DNA of 64,000 bases from Argyresthia goedartella. Its lineage: Eukaryota > Arthropoda > Insecta > Lepidoptera > Argyresthiidae. The notes under the pieces were generated by a model, which did not search any database, was not told the origin of the DNA, and worked only from the letters and a program-made list of their open reading frames with translations. Below are positions 41,410-52,200 of this stretch, in pieces (within the stretch, counting starts at the first letter, position 1; the number at the start of each line of letters is the position of its first letter). The stretch lies in NCBI GenBank assembly GCA_949825045.1, contig OX463807.1, positions 15,277,501 through 15,341,500 of the forward strand, in the 5' to 3' direction. Made by a program: the position numbers and the translations under genes.

Positions 41410-41877
41410 ACTGAACGATCTTATTCACACTATAAAATACCAGGCGCTCAGTGACTCGAGGAGGTTTGAGATGGCCTTTAGGTCAAGTGCGCTGGCCACC
41501 GATCGTGAAGTTGGGCCGGAATGCCTTTCCGTCTAGTATAATATGAACCGCGTCCTGATTGGCCCGCGGTCAAGGCTACTCACGCGCAATGGGCGGTTCT
41601 TCTGTCCAGATGAATGAGGACCTCGTCAGCGGGCGGAGCTTGATTACGCTGTGTAGTAGTGGCCTTTGATGAGCTGTTGCTGGAGGGGACGTCGGCTGGT
41701 GGCGCGGATTGGATCAACGGCGCGTAATTTAAACTGAGTGAAGCCCCTTCGCGTATGCGCTGCTATTATTTCGTTTCATTTAAAACGTTGAAAATGTTTA
41801 GTTTAAATTGTAATAAAATGACGAAAGGTTTAAAACACGACTACTCTTTACGAGGTCCGGGGGGGAAGGGGCTTTTA

Positions 41878-42248
41878 AAGGGCAATGTATTCGCTTTTAC
41901 AACAAAATACCGACTGAGTTACAAGAATTGTCTGTAAATAAATTTAAAAATGTTGTTAAAAATCACTTATGTAAAAAAGGTTACTACAAAATATCAGATT
42001 ATGTAGAAGACAAGAAAGCTTGCGAAGGTGTTTGCTACAATTCTGTAAAAAATAACGTATAAAGCTGGAGGTTTATAGTCGCCTCTTTGCCTCCAGCATC
42101 TAAAACATTGAGGTGACGGAATTCAAATTGAGTTCTATATTTTCCTGTACCTTATACATGTGTTAGTTTAAGATTTGACATTCTCCAAATGTTACCTATG
42201 TGTTTCTTATGGAAATAAACACTTTTTGAATTTTGAATTTTGAATTGT
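41878..42248 (+). pseudogene. Element K ORF2 C-terminus and 3' end (segment 2)
   Basis: After J the K frame resumes: KGQCIRFYNKIPTELQELSV, NKFKNVVKNHLCKKGYYKIS and DYVEDKKACEG, up to the stop at 42059-42061. A 3' UTR follows, with AATAAA at about 42213 and a tail of three TTTTGAA-type units at 42226-42246. This is the complete C-terminal end missing from 36040-36654. Confidence 0.75.
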
Positions 42249-42339
42249 TTTCTAATTTTTACATGATCGGGTGTTAATGACATAATTGCGGTGGTATAAA
42301 TGTCGGGTTCCAGTCAATTTTACCGAATACCAAATAAAA

Positions 42340-42485
42340 CAAAACACAGAATGGTGACCATAAATAAAAAACAAAAAGACAACCGCTGCCGCGAGGAATC
42401 GAACCCGGATCTCCTGCGTGGGAATCAGATTTCTTCGCCGTGTGTGGTATCACTTTCCTATGACGAAGTTGCGAAACATATGTAG
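42340..42485 (-). repeat. tRNA-like sequence, probable SINE head
   Basis: The minus strand reads CCCACGCAGGAGATCCGGGT and TTCGATTCCTCGCGGC, with a perfect B box GGTTCGATTCC at 42394-42404 and an upstream AAGTGATACC segment. A plausible T arm is present, but the D arm and the acceptor stem do not close, so I call it tRNA-derived repeat and not a tRNA gene. Confidence 0.5.
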
Positions 42486-42860
42486 ATAAGCGATCCTGTG
42501 ACCTTGTTGTAATGTTAAGTGAAGGTCGGCCGCCGTTAGCGGACATTCACCACACCGCACAGTCACCACAATAATTAATATTTTTGTAAGAAGCGACTAA
42601 GTTGAAGTTGTTAAATGTTATGTTTAGTTGATACTTGTTCCTTAATTTTACACTGTTTTAGTATTGCACTGTTAACTTTTATTTATTTTTTCGTTTAAAT
42701 GACATTTTATAACTTAAGTCACCGAATCAAATACGTTTTTTCTATAGTTTCACTCAGTCCATGCAAAAGCACTGAATTTAGTAAATTTTTCACATTGTTT
42801 ACATTTTTAATTCGGTACATTAACGGGGAGATAGTTTTAACGATGTTTACATAGCAATGC
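42486..42860. other. No recognisable gene
   Basis: It holds a short inverted repeat around GGCCGCCGTTAGCGG (42527-42541) and then AT-rich sequence. Nothing else can be named. Confidence 0.4.
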
Positions 42861-42869
42861 CCAGAGTAT

Positions 42870-43620
42870 CGTCTTCTTATTTCAACCATCTATTTTCATA
42901 GACTGGGGGAACTGGAACATCCCAACCTAATTTAGCAGACCATAGATTTTGGAGAAGAATTTTAGCTTTAACAATACAACAACATAGAAGTCCCAATTAT
43001 TCGCTTTATTATTTGGTTTGAAGTTATGAAGTTAATCGGAAAGTGTAACTTGTCCGACTGAGGAAACCATTCTAACCCCAAAACACTAGCCTTGTTATAA
43101 ATGTCAAGACAATTTGCAGATACCGACTGACTTTCTAGAATTTGCGGACAATTTGTGCAAAACTTACGCAGGGGAAAGCATGCTGAATCTAGAACTTTAC
43201 CACATTTGTGTAAATATGTTTCAACTCTTCGACTGTTGAGGATCCCCTAATAAGATCGTCAATATAAAAATATTTTTCAATTACATTAGAAGTGATTTCA
43301 TCTTGAATTCCAGAGCTAGCAGCTTGAGACACCTTGTGCTGAGAAAAGGTGCTGAAGCCGTCCCGTATGTCAGGGTATTGAGCTGAAAGATCTTGATAGG
43401 TTTATCGACTTGATCTCTCCACAAAATGAGATGTAAATGGCGCTGTTGCTGATTAAGAACAATTTGCCAATGCATCTTCTCGATGGCAGCAGTAAGAACG
43501 TACCTATTAGCTCTGAAACGCAAAATTATTGACAGCAAATCCCTTTGTACTACTGGCCGAATAGCCTGAATATCATTGAGAGAATTGCCTGAACCTGTTT
43601 GGGCATAACAGTTGAACACA
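42870..43620 (-). pseudogene. Old BEL/Pao copy M: reverse transcriptase part
   Basis: Minus-strand frame 43281-43619: NDIQAIRPVVQRDLLSIILR, RYVLTAAIEKMHWQIVLNQQ, LHLILWRDQVDKPIKIFQLN and TYGTASAPFLSTRCLKLLAL. After a shift, KYFYIDDLIRGSSTVEELKH brings the YIDD box and SVLGLEWFPQSDKLHF follows. The Asp expected in the TADIEKM block reads Ala (TAAIEKM). It represents a BEL/Pao lineage different from A, B and C. Confidence 0.72.
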
Positions 43621-43869
43621 ATCCTATGCTTCGTCGTTTCTTTTTGCTTTCAAATAACGCAGTGATGTGGCAAATAACACCTGACACCGGCCGCACTACT
43701 TCAGTCATATGTCCCAACACAGCATACTCTTCCAGGAAATGACAATATTGAGCCTTTTATTCAGCAATTAACTTTTATTCAATCTCTTCTCTAAACTAAG
43801 AAAACGTCTCATAGTTATAGGATATAAGTTGCCGAGAGACTCCTCGGGCTTTTCCTTGAATGGCATCAT

Positions 43870-44120
43870 TACAGAAAATTGACCATTAGGTAAACGACTA
43901 GTATTTTCGACGTAGTGAGTTTCACAGAACTATCTTGTAGGATTAGCTTGTATTTGCCTAATTTTATTTTCCTTGAATTAATAATGTCGAAAAACTTGTC
44001 AGCACCTAACAAGATATCAATCTGTGATGGCTTATGGCTTGTAGAATTGAGGATTAGCCAGCTCGATGTCACGCGGCATATCCAATCTTTCCACATCAAT
44101 ATCAACATTGGGTAAGTTGC
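43870..44120 (-). pseudogene. BEL/Pao copy M: protease C-terminal part
   Basis: The minus-strand frame reads SHKPSQIDILLGADKFFDII and NSRKIKLGKYKLILQDSSVK, the block after the protease in BEL/Pao pol (PsxIDILLGADxFwdll). The protease N-terminal part lies on the other strand at 44480-44570. Confidence 0.65.
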
Positions 44121-44690
44121 GGGAAGGTAATTGGTATTGGGCATTGGTATGCGGGCAGAGCCATAATGTTTATCAGTGCCCTAAGTTCAAGGAAACGAGT
44201 ATCGAAGATAGGCTTGTTGAAGTTTCAAAAAATAAATTGTTTAATAAGTGCCTGCGTACTAGCCATGTTGGTTCTCAATGCACTCTGAAGGGTCCCTGTC
44301 GTAGTTGTAGAAAGAAACACAACTCGGTCTTTCATTGCGACAAGGTGAGCAGTAAAAATGTTGTTACTACAGAAATAAAGGATAAAATAAATACATCAAC
44401 TAATTTGTCGGCTGGCATGGCTGGTAAGTATGTGTGCAGCACAGGTTGAAGTTTGTTGTCCTAATAGTAATTGTACTTAACTAGCTCGTGCTTTGCTGGA
44501 TACTGGGAGCCAGTTGTATTTCGTGACACAAAATTTAAGGAAAAAGTTAGGCCTACCCTCCAATAAAATAAATAAATTAATAATAAATTGATTAATAATA
44601 AAGAGACAGAAATAACAGAACGTGTTCAAATAAAGGTAAAATCTCGCGTTAATTCATTTTCACTAAATGCTGATTGGTTGTCATCCCGAT
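44120..44690 (+). pseudogene. BEL/Pao copy M: inverted segment with gag knuckles and protease start
   Basis: The plus strand reads HNVYQCPKFKETSIEDRLVE, KLFNKCLRTSHVGSQCTLKG and PCRSCRKKHNSVFHCDK, the zinc-knuckle tail of BEL/Pao gag. ARALLDTGSQLYFVTQNLRK (44485-44545) then gives the protease active site DTGS. Its neighbours on both sides, which are the missing N-terminal gag and the following protease part, run on the minus strand. Confidence 0.68.
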
Positions 44691-45046
44691 TTAACTGAGT
44701 CATTCTCCCCACTGTATTTTACTGAAAACGTATCAATTATATCTTGAGCTAATTCGATTTGCGAGTAGAAAATACTTTCAGTTTGAGTTCTTTCTAAAAT
44801 TTGTACCTCTGACTCAGGCGAAATATCTTCGATTTCGATCTGAATTTTATCATAATTGGCCATTCATTTCCGTAGTCCCTCCAATCGCAAATTGAACTCC
44901 TTAATTCGCAATGACGTGAGCTCAAACTATTGTACATCTTTGACAAAGTCTTTAAAAACGGTTAGTTGACTTTTAATACCACCGCGCCTTCTAGTAAGTT
45001 TTTTAATGCGATCGGTAAGAACAGCGGGGTCCAATTTGTCAACCAT
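44681..45046 (-). pseudogene. BEL/Pao copy M: gag N-terminal part
   Basis: From an ATG at 45044-45046 the minus strand reads MVDKLDPAVLTDRIKKLTRR, GGIKSQLTVFKDFVKDVQ, a stop, then ELTSLRIKEFNLRLEGLRK. After another stop come ANYDKIQIEIEDISPESEVQ and FYSQIELAQDIIDTF. This is the helical N-terminus of BEL/Pao gag (lxxRraxlTxFxxFlxxv, lxxRLxxlxxxxxxFxxvQxxIE). Two stops lie inside it. Confidence 0.6.
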
Positions 45047-46046
45047 TTTAAATCAACAATGAGCTAGGCAAATAAATAGGTGCAATCAAACCGGTACCAC
45101 GATCCAGCCGTCCAGCTCAGCACTGCTGCCGCCACCGCCAGCAGCACCTGCCGCGCTAGGCGAACATAGCTCACAACAGTACCCGTTCCCGCGATCCACT
45201 TGGAAACCCCGTAGCAACAGCGCGAGCAGCCACCCGGCGATAACGATGGGCGTTGGTTGGCTGGAACGGCATTCGGTGCGCCTTTGAACCTTAAGCGTAA
45301 TCACCAGCGAAATACGAGTAATTATACTAAAGTGCACTTTTTGATAGTTAATTATAATAAAAGCTATAACATTTACTTGCTAAGAAGAAGATAAAACCAA
45401 GTTATTGCTTATAAAAAGCAAGCGTGACAAAGAATTTGACTTACGGTACCTACTCTAATGGTACATGAGTATGTGCCTACAACGACTAAAACATATTTGT
45501 CCTATATTTAATAATTATTACTAGTGCATATTATTTATTACGTTAACTTAAAACTTATAATTACTTATTGCTTAGTTGAGTTGTACAGAAATCATTTATT
45601 GCGAAGCGATCAGAATGAACAAAGGGTGCAAAATAGGCCAGGAAGCTATGGGCAAATTACTGAGTTTGTAAACAACTGCACTACGTGAAAATTGCATCGA
45701 GTTATATAGGAATCTAGCGAGATAAGTCTTAGTGCTCAAATAACTGCAAATTGTTTACGCATAAAGCTAGATAAACAACCCGACGTTTGCAAGTAGCCAG
45801 GCACTTATTATACAAATAGAAGTTATTTAATTAGGGATAAGGCATAACAAAGGGAACGGGCTTACTTCGATCGGCATAGACTTTCGATGATTACGCCTTG
45901 TAGTTGTATTCAAAGCGCCACGGCAGCATTCCATTTCTTTTGTCTTGCATAGTGACTAATTTCCCACGGTCACCATATGTCCACGCTGTAGTGGTGTACT
46001 TTGTAGAAAGTAGATCTTGGGGTTCGTGATGCGGTGATAAATGACA
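45047..46046. other. Possible leader or LTR remnant of copy M, otherwise unassigned
   Basis: Directly upstream of the M gag there is a GC-rich patch (45095-45250, with GCTGCCGCCACCGCCAGCAG), then AT-rich sequence. I could not find a second LTR or a duplication. The last 150 bases before copy B have no recognisable coding content. Confidence 0.3.
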
Positions 46047-46051
46047 CTCGT

Positions 46052-46615
46052 TGTTTAATATTTATGCTTCGGAACGCACCGGTTTTTTGTTGCGCGGATC
46101 GACCGCGAGTAATCGGGACATCACTAGCGGAAACGGAACCGCAGCTGTCACTCGTACCAACGAGATAAAAAATTGGAGGTTATCTTTTCTTGTCGGGAGA
46201 AAAAAAACATGTCTGCTCAGGCGTCGGGCCATTGATTGTATTTCGGTGTAACAATTGTCTAATACAGGTGTCGAGCCTGGTCGGAGTGTTAATCATCAAC
46301 ATCGTCGGGAAATAAGTAGATTCGCGTCAGCGGTTGAGTGATCCGTGTTGTGATTGGACATCGTCGTATCGGACGGCGACTCCTCGTGTCGGCAGGCAGC
46401 ACGCCGGCGACAGCTTCGGGCAGCGAATAGTGAGATTCAGTCCCTATCCTATCCAAACTTGTGCTCCTATCCCGTATTCCTGCCTCGAATCGAGCTTTCG
46501 ATTTCCGGTCTACGACGGCAAGGTAAAGTAACAATCAAGATTTTCTCTCCCGTGCTGGCAAAAACCCAGCCCCTCAAGATTCCACGCCCGTTCGGTTGAG
46601 GCGTGGAATTAAACA
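46052..46615 (+). repeat. 5' LTR of copy B
   Basis: Length 564 bp. Against the 3' LTR it has about four substitutions and one 6-bp indel near 46290-46310 by eye. The terminal hairpin CCACGCC/GGCGTGG is at 46582-46606. Confidence 0.9.
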
Positions 46616-47395
46616 TTTTGGTAGCAAGCGCGGTTTCCTAGTGGGAAATCACCGATTCACGGACGGTTGTAGGGTTGTTTTTTTGCCACATTGTAGTTGG
46701 GAGAAAAGAATATCTCAGATTGGCCGGCAAGTCGGCAATGAGTCTGTGGTCGGTATACCACAATTAAAGTTCAATTTAGTTAACAATTATTATAAATTTG
46801 TAGTCGGAAACTACTGTTTGTGCGCATAAAGGATTGAACAGTCATTCTGCGAAGTAACTAGATTGTATTACTTGCGGTAGAACGTCGGGTTCTATAGTAC
46901 TGCAGTGTTATTTCGGTTTACAGAGCAGGGTCGGACTATTTAAGGGGTATTAAGCTGATTTTGCTGACCTCAGTAGAAGTGTGGGTCATATCGGAGGGGC
47001 CACTTCTAGAAGGTCACAGCTACCTTCATTATATTAAAAATAGCTTGGATTTCGGAATCTAGTGTGGTTTAGGGTGCTATATTGTTTAGGTTTATAGTCT
47101 CGGAGCCCACCACTTATTATTTTGTATTGTTTTCATAATCAAGTTTTGTGGGATATTTTTGTATTGTGTTTTATGGTGGCATTCTCTAATTGATTTAGAG
47201 TGTATAGTTATAAGGTGTATGTCCACAGGGCGACCATATTAAATATTGTTTAGGATTTAATTGTTTTAGTGGTTGCCTTGGTTTTTACAACTTAGTTTTA
47301 ATTTCTGTGCCCAGCGCTGACGGGCAAGTGCTGGTCTCTGGCTGTGCTTAGTTCGGTAGTGAAGCATAGGACCAGAAACAATTGAATCGGTAACC
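46616..47395 (+). promoter_or_regulatory. Copy B leader with primer-binding site
   Basis: TGGTAGCAAGCGCGG starts at 46619, three bases after the LTR. It differs from the A site at one base (position 9 of the motif). The remaining leader is AT-rich and untranslated. Confidence 0.55.
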
Positions 47396-49204
47396 ATGGC
47401 ACCTTCGCCCTTGACGGTACTGCGGTATGGTGTCCGTGAGGAGATGAGATGGCTCGCCCATACTCACAAGTATGTGGAGCGACCTGACATGGACGATGTC
47501 CTGCTCAAGCGTGTGGAGGACGCAATGACACGCGTCGGGAAGGTGTGTCGGCTGGCTGCGGAGGCTGAAGCCCTCGGGCTTACGGATGAGGCTTCGGTGG
47601 CTGCAGTGAAGCAGCTCTGCGCGGATGCTGACCAAGCGATGGAGTGCTTGGGCGACATCGAGCGTCGCGCGGAGACAATTAAGCGGTCGCGACGGAATGA
47701 CCGCGGGGAGGGTAGCGGAGACCCGCCCCCTAAGGGTGTTGTTGGACGGCTGCCACACCTGGAGATTCCGGCCTTCGGTGGGGCAATTGATGAGTGGCCG
47801 GCATTCATCAATTTGTTCGATAGTTTGGTCCACGGTTGGGACGACCTGGACAACGCCTACAAGTTGGCCCAACTATTGATGGCACTGCGGGGTGAACCGA
47901 AGGAGTTGGTCGGTCACCTAACGGTCACGGCACGCAATTACGAGATAGCCCGGTCCATATTGTTTGACCGCTACCAGCACAAACGGCGGTTGGTTGATGC
48001 GCAGCTGGGGAAGCTGTTTAGCATCCCAAGAGTAACCCGGGATGTTGACATCCGGGTACAGGTGCTCAACCCTGTGCTGGTGGCCACTAAGGCCCTTCAG
48101 AACCTTGGTCTGCCGGTAGACCAATGGTCATATATCGTGTTGTATATGGTTTTGTCACGGTTGCCTGCAGCTGTTCAAAGTCGGTTTGAACAGCTGCATG
48201 GGGGCAGTAGCTCGGAACTGCCCACGCTCGTCCAATTAACGGATTTTTTGGAGGGTGAATGCAGGCGATGCGACACATTGGATACCGAGGCCAGTGTGCA
48301 GCGCCAACCCGCGCGGATGCGGGAGGGGCCGCGCCCCCCGCCCCCACGGGGGGGTGGGCGGTCAAAACAATTTGGCGTTTTGAATGCCGCGCCGTCGGGT
48401 GACGGCTGTGTGCACTGCGACAGTGCCGGTCATGAGGTGACCAGTTGCGCCAACTTTAAGGCGCTCGGGGTAGCTGCCCGCAGGAAGGTAGTCTTCCGCC
48501 ACCGATTGTGTTTCGGTTGTTTGGGGCCGCACCCGCTGAGCGAGTGCTCACGCGCGTTCCCCTGTGAGTGCTGCGGTGGCAAGCACCACATCGTGTTGTG
48601 CCTGAACCGGTCAGGCCCTTCGGACGATCACCAGGGCCGGACTCAGGTTGGTCGGTCACAGGGCCCAACCAGGGCCGGACCCAGTCCCCCTCCGGGCAAC
48701 GGGAGTCACCAACGGGGTGACTGGGGTACCCGCGGACGGGACCCCCCCCCGAGGGGAAGGGGGCAGCGCGGGGGGTAACAGGCGGGATAGCCGGGGTTCG
48801 GTCGCCGCTGTCCAGGGTCAGCGAGGACTTCGGGCCGCTGGCTCACCGCGTGTTACGGGCGGGTGTCAGATGGCACCTATGAGTGGCGCGAAGGCTGGGA
48901 GCCCACCACCTTCTGCGCCACCCTGCCCGTCGCTCTGGGAGGCGAACAGGGAGGCGAACAGTCGGATGTCGCCCCCATTCCTAGAGCGTTGGATCCGCTC
49001 TCCCCCCTCCATCCACGGTGGCCACCGGGCACACCGTTCACAGTCCGGTATGGTCGGGTACCGGGACAGCGAGGGGCCTATTATGCGGGTTGGGACCCAC
49101 TGATGTACATACGGTCTGATATGCCACCGGTGGCATATCAGCAGCCGAGTTACCAGGCCGACGGGGGTCCCAGCGGGTTCGGATCCCGCGGAGGTTCCCG
49201 CTAG
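47396..49204 (+). pseudogene. gag: Copy B gag, two compensating frameshifts
   Basis: Start MAPSPLTVLRYGVREEMRWL as in copy A, and nearly identical up to the zinc knuckles (CVHCDSAGHEVTSC, CFGCLGPHPLSEC, CECCGGKHH). A run of nine C at 48752-48760, against eight in copy A, shifts the frame; a 7-base deletion near 48988 returns it, so about 235 bases are read out of frame in between. The C-terminal end (FGSRGGSR) and the amber stop at 49202-49204 are in the original frame. Confidence 0.85.
49116..49141. repeat. 26-base perfect palindrome in copy B gag
   Basis: Identical to 19929-19954 in copy A (half-site CTGATATGCCACC). It lies 60 nt before the gag UAG and is not present in copy C. Confidence 0.9.
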
Positions 49205-49282
49205 GGACACGCCGCCCACTTACAGGGTGCCGCCACTCCACAGACGGTCATGCTCCCCACCGCCTCGGTGATAGCGTGGAGT
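49202..49282 (+). promoter_or_regulatory. gag-pol amber codon and downstream two-tier stem (copy B)
   Basis: TAG (49202-49204), next codon GGA, in frame with gag before it and pol after it. Downstream, ACTCCAC at 49235-49241 pairs with GTGGAGT at 49276-49282, enclosing CACCG/CGGTG (49258-49262 with 49266-49270) around a 3-base loop. Copy A has the same arrangement on the minus strand. It would suit a readthrough site; the 30-nt spacing is longer than in well-studied cases. Confidence 0.5.
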
Positions 49283-52200
49283 TCGGACGGCAAATCTTGT
49301 GTGGCACGAGCACTATTGGACTCGGGGGCCCAGGGGTGCTTAGTCTCGTGCAACCTTGTAAGACGGTTGGGCATTTCGGTAAGGGAGTATCCACATTCCA
49401 TTCGGGGAATTGGGAACACGGAAGTCGGTTCCGTTAAGGGAGTATGTCGGATTACTTTCTCGTCACGGGTGGATTCATCGGTGAATCTGACGGTCACGGC
49501 ATTAGTCATGCCTAATGTGATGGGCTCACACCCTCACGTACGGTTGTCGCCCTCGGTGCGACAGTTGGTCGCTGGGTTGTCACTGGCTGACCCGGAGTTC
49601 GATATTCCGGGCCTATTAGACATTTTATTGGGTGTCGATGCCTTGGGATACCTGTTAGTGCCAGGTGTCCACGTGTTGCAGGCGACTGGTCTGGTTTCGG
49701 TCAACACCAGACTGGGCCATGCGGTAATGGGTCCGGTCATGCCGGTTGCCCCACGCCTAGCGACTCGTAGTTCCTTATTCGGTTCTGTACTCTCGGAGGT
49801 GATACAGAAGTTTTGGGAGGTGGAGGAACCACCTACGGTCCGCCGGTTGGACCCGGTTGAAGAAGAGTGTGAACAGTTTTATCGGAACAATACTGGTCGC
49901 CTTCGGTCAGGTCGATTTCTCACACGTCTTCCATTCCGGAGTGATCGCCCACCGCTGGGCAGTTCACACCATGAAGCCGAGACGCGGCTTCTGTCGATGG
50001 AACGACGCATGAAGCGTGACGGGACTTTCCGGCAGAATTACGTCGATGTCATGCGGGAATACGAGTCGCTCGGCCACATGTCGGTTTCGGGTATCGACTG
50101 GAAGCTTGAAGACCACTGCTTCCTGCCCCATCACGTGGTCTTGAGGACCCCGGAGGGCAAAATACGGGTAGTGTTCGATGGATCGGCATCAACATCTAAC
50201 GGCATGAACCTGAACCAGTGTTTGCATTCAGGGCCGAAGTTGAACCATGACATCGCGGATGTTATCACACGGTTCCGTCGACACAATGTTGTGTTTGTAG
50301 CTGACATCCGGATGATGTTTAGGCAGACGGTCATTCACCCTGACGATAGACGGTATCAGCTGATACTGTGGCGAGAGAGCCCAGATCAGCCCATCAGGGT
50401 GTACGAGCTGAACACCAACACGTACGGGCTACGGTCTAGTCCTTATTTGGCGATTCGCACTCTGCGGGAGTTAGCGGATCGAGAACGGTTAAACTTCCCT
50501 AGAGGAGCAGCGATCCTGGAGCAGGATCTCTACGTGGACGATATCTGTACCGGTGCAGATTCAGTAGAGGAGGCGCTCGCTCGACGGGACGAGCTAGTTG
50601 AGCTCTTACGGGGTGGAGGTTACGAGCTCCGGAAATGGATGTCGAACTCTCCAGAGTTACTGACTGGTCTTCCGGATGACTACCAGCAGGATCCCCACAT
50701 TTTTGAAAATTTGGAAAATCCAAATATGTTGTCGGTATTAGGCGTCCAGTACCAGCCGGTGTCAGACATGTTTTCGTATCGGGTCGAGTTGGACTCCCCG
50801 AAGGTCTGGACGAAACGGAACGTCCTTTCAACGGTGGCTAGGACATTTGATCCAAACGGGTGGATCACCCCGGTAACATTTCAGCTCAAGTGTTTTATGC
50901 AGCAATTGTGGTCTGCTGAGCTGAAATGGGACGACCCGATCGGCGGGTCATTGAGCTCAGAGTGGGACTCGTTCTTTTCGACCCTCCCTGGCATCATTCG
51001 GATTTCACTGCCACGGAGGTTGGTCCCCACCAAACGATACACCGTCACCCTGCATGGGTTTTGCGATGCCTCGGAGAAGGGCTACGGAGCTGCGGTATAT
51101 CTGCGTACCTCGGGGGAGGTTGATGTGCGGTTGGTCATGGCCAAGAGCAAGGTTGCGCCGTTGCGCACTCGCCTGACAATTCCCAAGTTAGAGCTTTCGG
51201 GAGCGGCTCTCCTGACTCGTCTGCTCAACCACACGATGACGGTTCTTCGTGGGTCAATAGCGTTGGAAGATACGGTCTACGCTTGGACGGACAGCCAGAT
51301 CGTGTTATGCTGGCTGAAGGCTTCAGTTCACAAGCTGGAGATTTTTGTGGCGAATCGGGTTTCGCAGATTTTGAATTCGGAGGTTCCCTTAATCTGGAGA
51401 CATGTTCCAGGGGAAATGAACCCAGCAGACTGTGCGTCTCGTGGGTGTCACGCTCCGGAGTTGGTTGGACATCCCTTGTGGTGGGGTCCAAAATGGTTGA
51501 CTCAAGCCGAATCGGATTGGCCAATGAGTCCACGCGTTACCACGGCAAACGGCGCCTTGACAGTCGGTGTCTGTACGACGCAACCGGAGCCGGAAGAGGA
51601 GTTCAGCCTGCTGGAACGGTACAGCTCGCTCGACAAGCTGCTCAATGTGACCGCCTGGATCTGCCGATTTGCGCGGAATTGTCGGAATTCTGAGGCGCAA
51701 CGAGTGCGGACACAGGTCTTGACACCACGGAAACGGAACCATGCGTTGTTCGCATTGGTACGGAACGTGCAGACGGTGCACTTTAAGTCCGAATTGGACA
51801 TTCTGAGACGCGGACGCGTCCAACTGAAGGGAGCTGTGGCTCGGCTCAACCCGTTTATTGACCCTCAAGGATTGCTGAGGGTAGGAGGTCGGCTGCGGAA
51901 TGCCAACCTGCCTTATGCGGCTCGCCACCCGTTGTTACTCCCTAGGAAAGGGAAGTTGGTCGAACTGTTGATACAGGATCGACACATTCGGAATGGGCAT
52001 ATCGGATGCCACGCCTTGATGGCGTTTCTCCAGCGCGAGTTCTTGATTCTATCGGGAAGACGCTTAGTGCGTAGCGTCGTATTTCGGTGCCTGCCTTGTT
52101 ATCGGGCCAAGGCGGCTACGATGCAGCCCCAGATGGGCGATTTGCCCTCGGATAGGGTTAACGAAATCCGGCCCTTTGCGGGTGTCGGAACGGATTTCGC

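Larger units (their letters stand above)
36655..41871 (-). mobile_element. Non-LTR element J, nearly full length, inserted in K
   Basis: A 5217-bp minus-strand insertion flanked by CTTTTA (36649-36654 and 41872-41877). Skipping it restores VSF-KGQCIRFYNKIP in the K frame. The 3' end on the minus strand is CCTGAATAAAGTATTTCTAT followed by TATTC-like repeats. Order: 5' leader (41410-41871, with a CpG-rich core at 41460-41740), ORF1, ORF2 with endonuclease and RT, 3' UTR. The few stops and frameshifts mean it is inactive but not very old. Confidence 0.85.

Noticed and set aside
48752..48760. The poly-C run of copy B as a programmed frameshift site
   Set aside because: Copy A has one C fewer and an intact frame, and B needs a second, unrelated 7-base deletion to return. 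Homopolymer slippage explains it.
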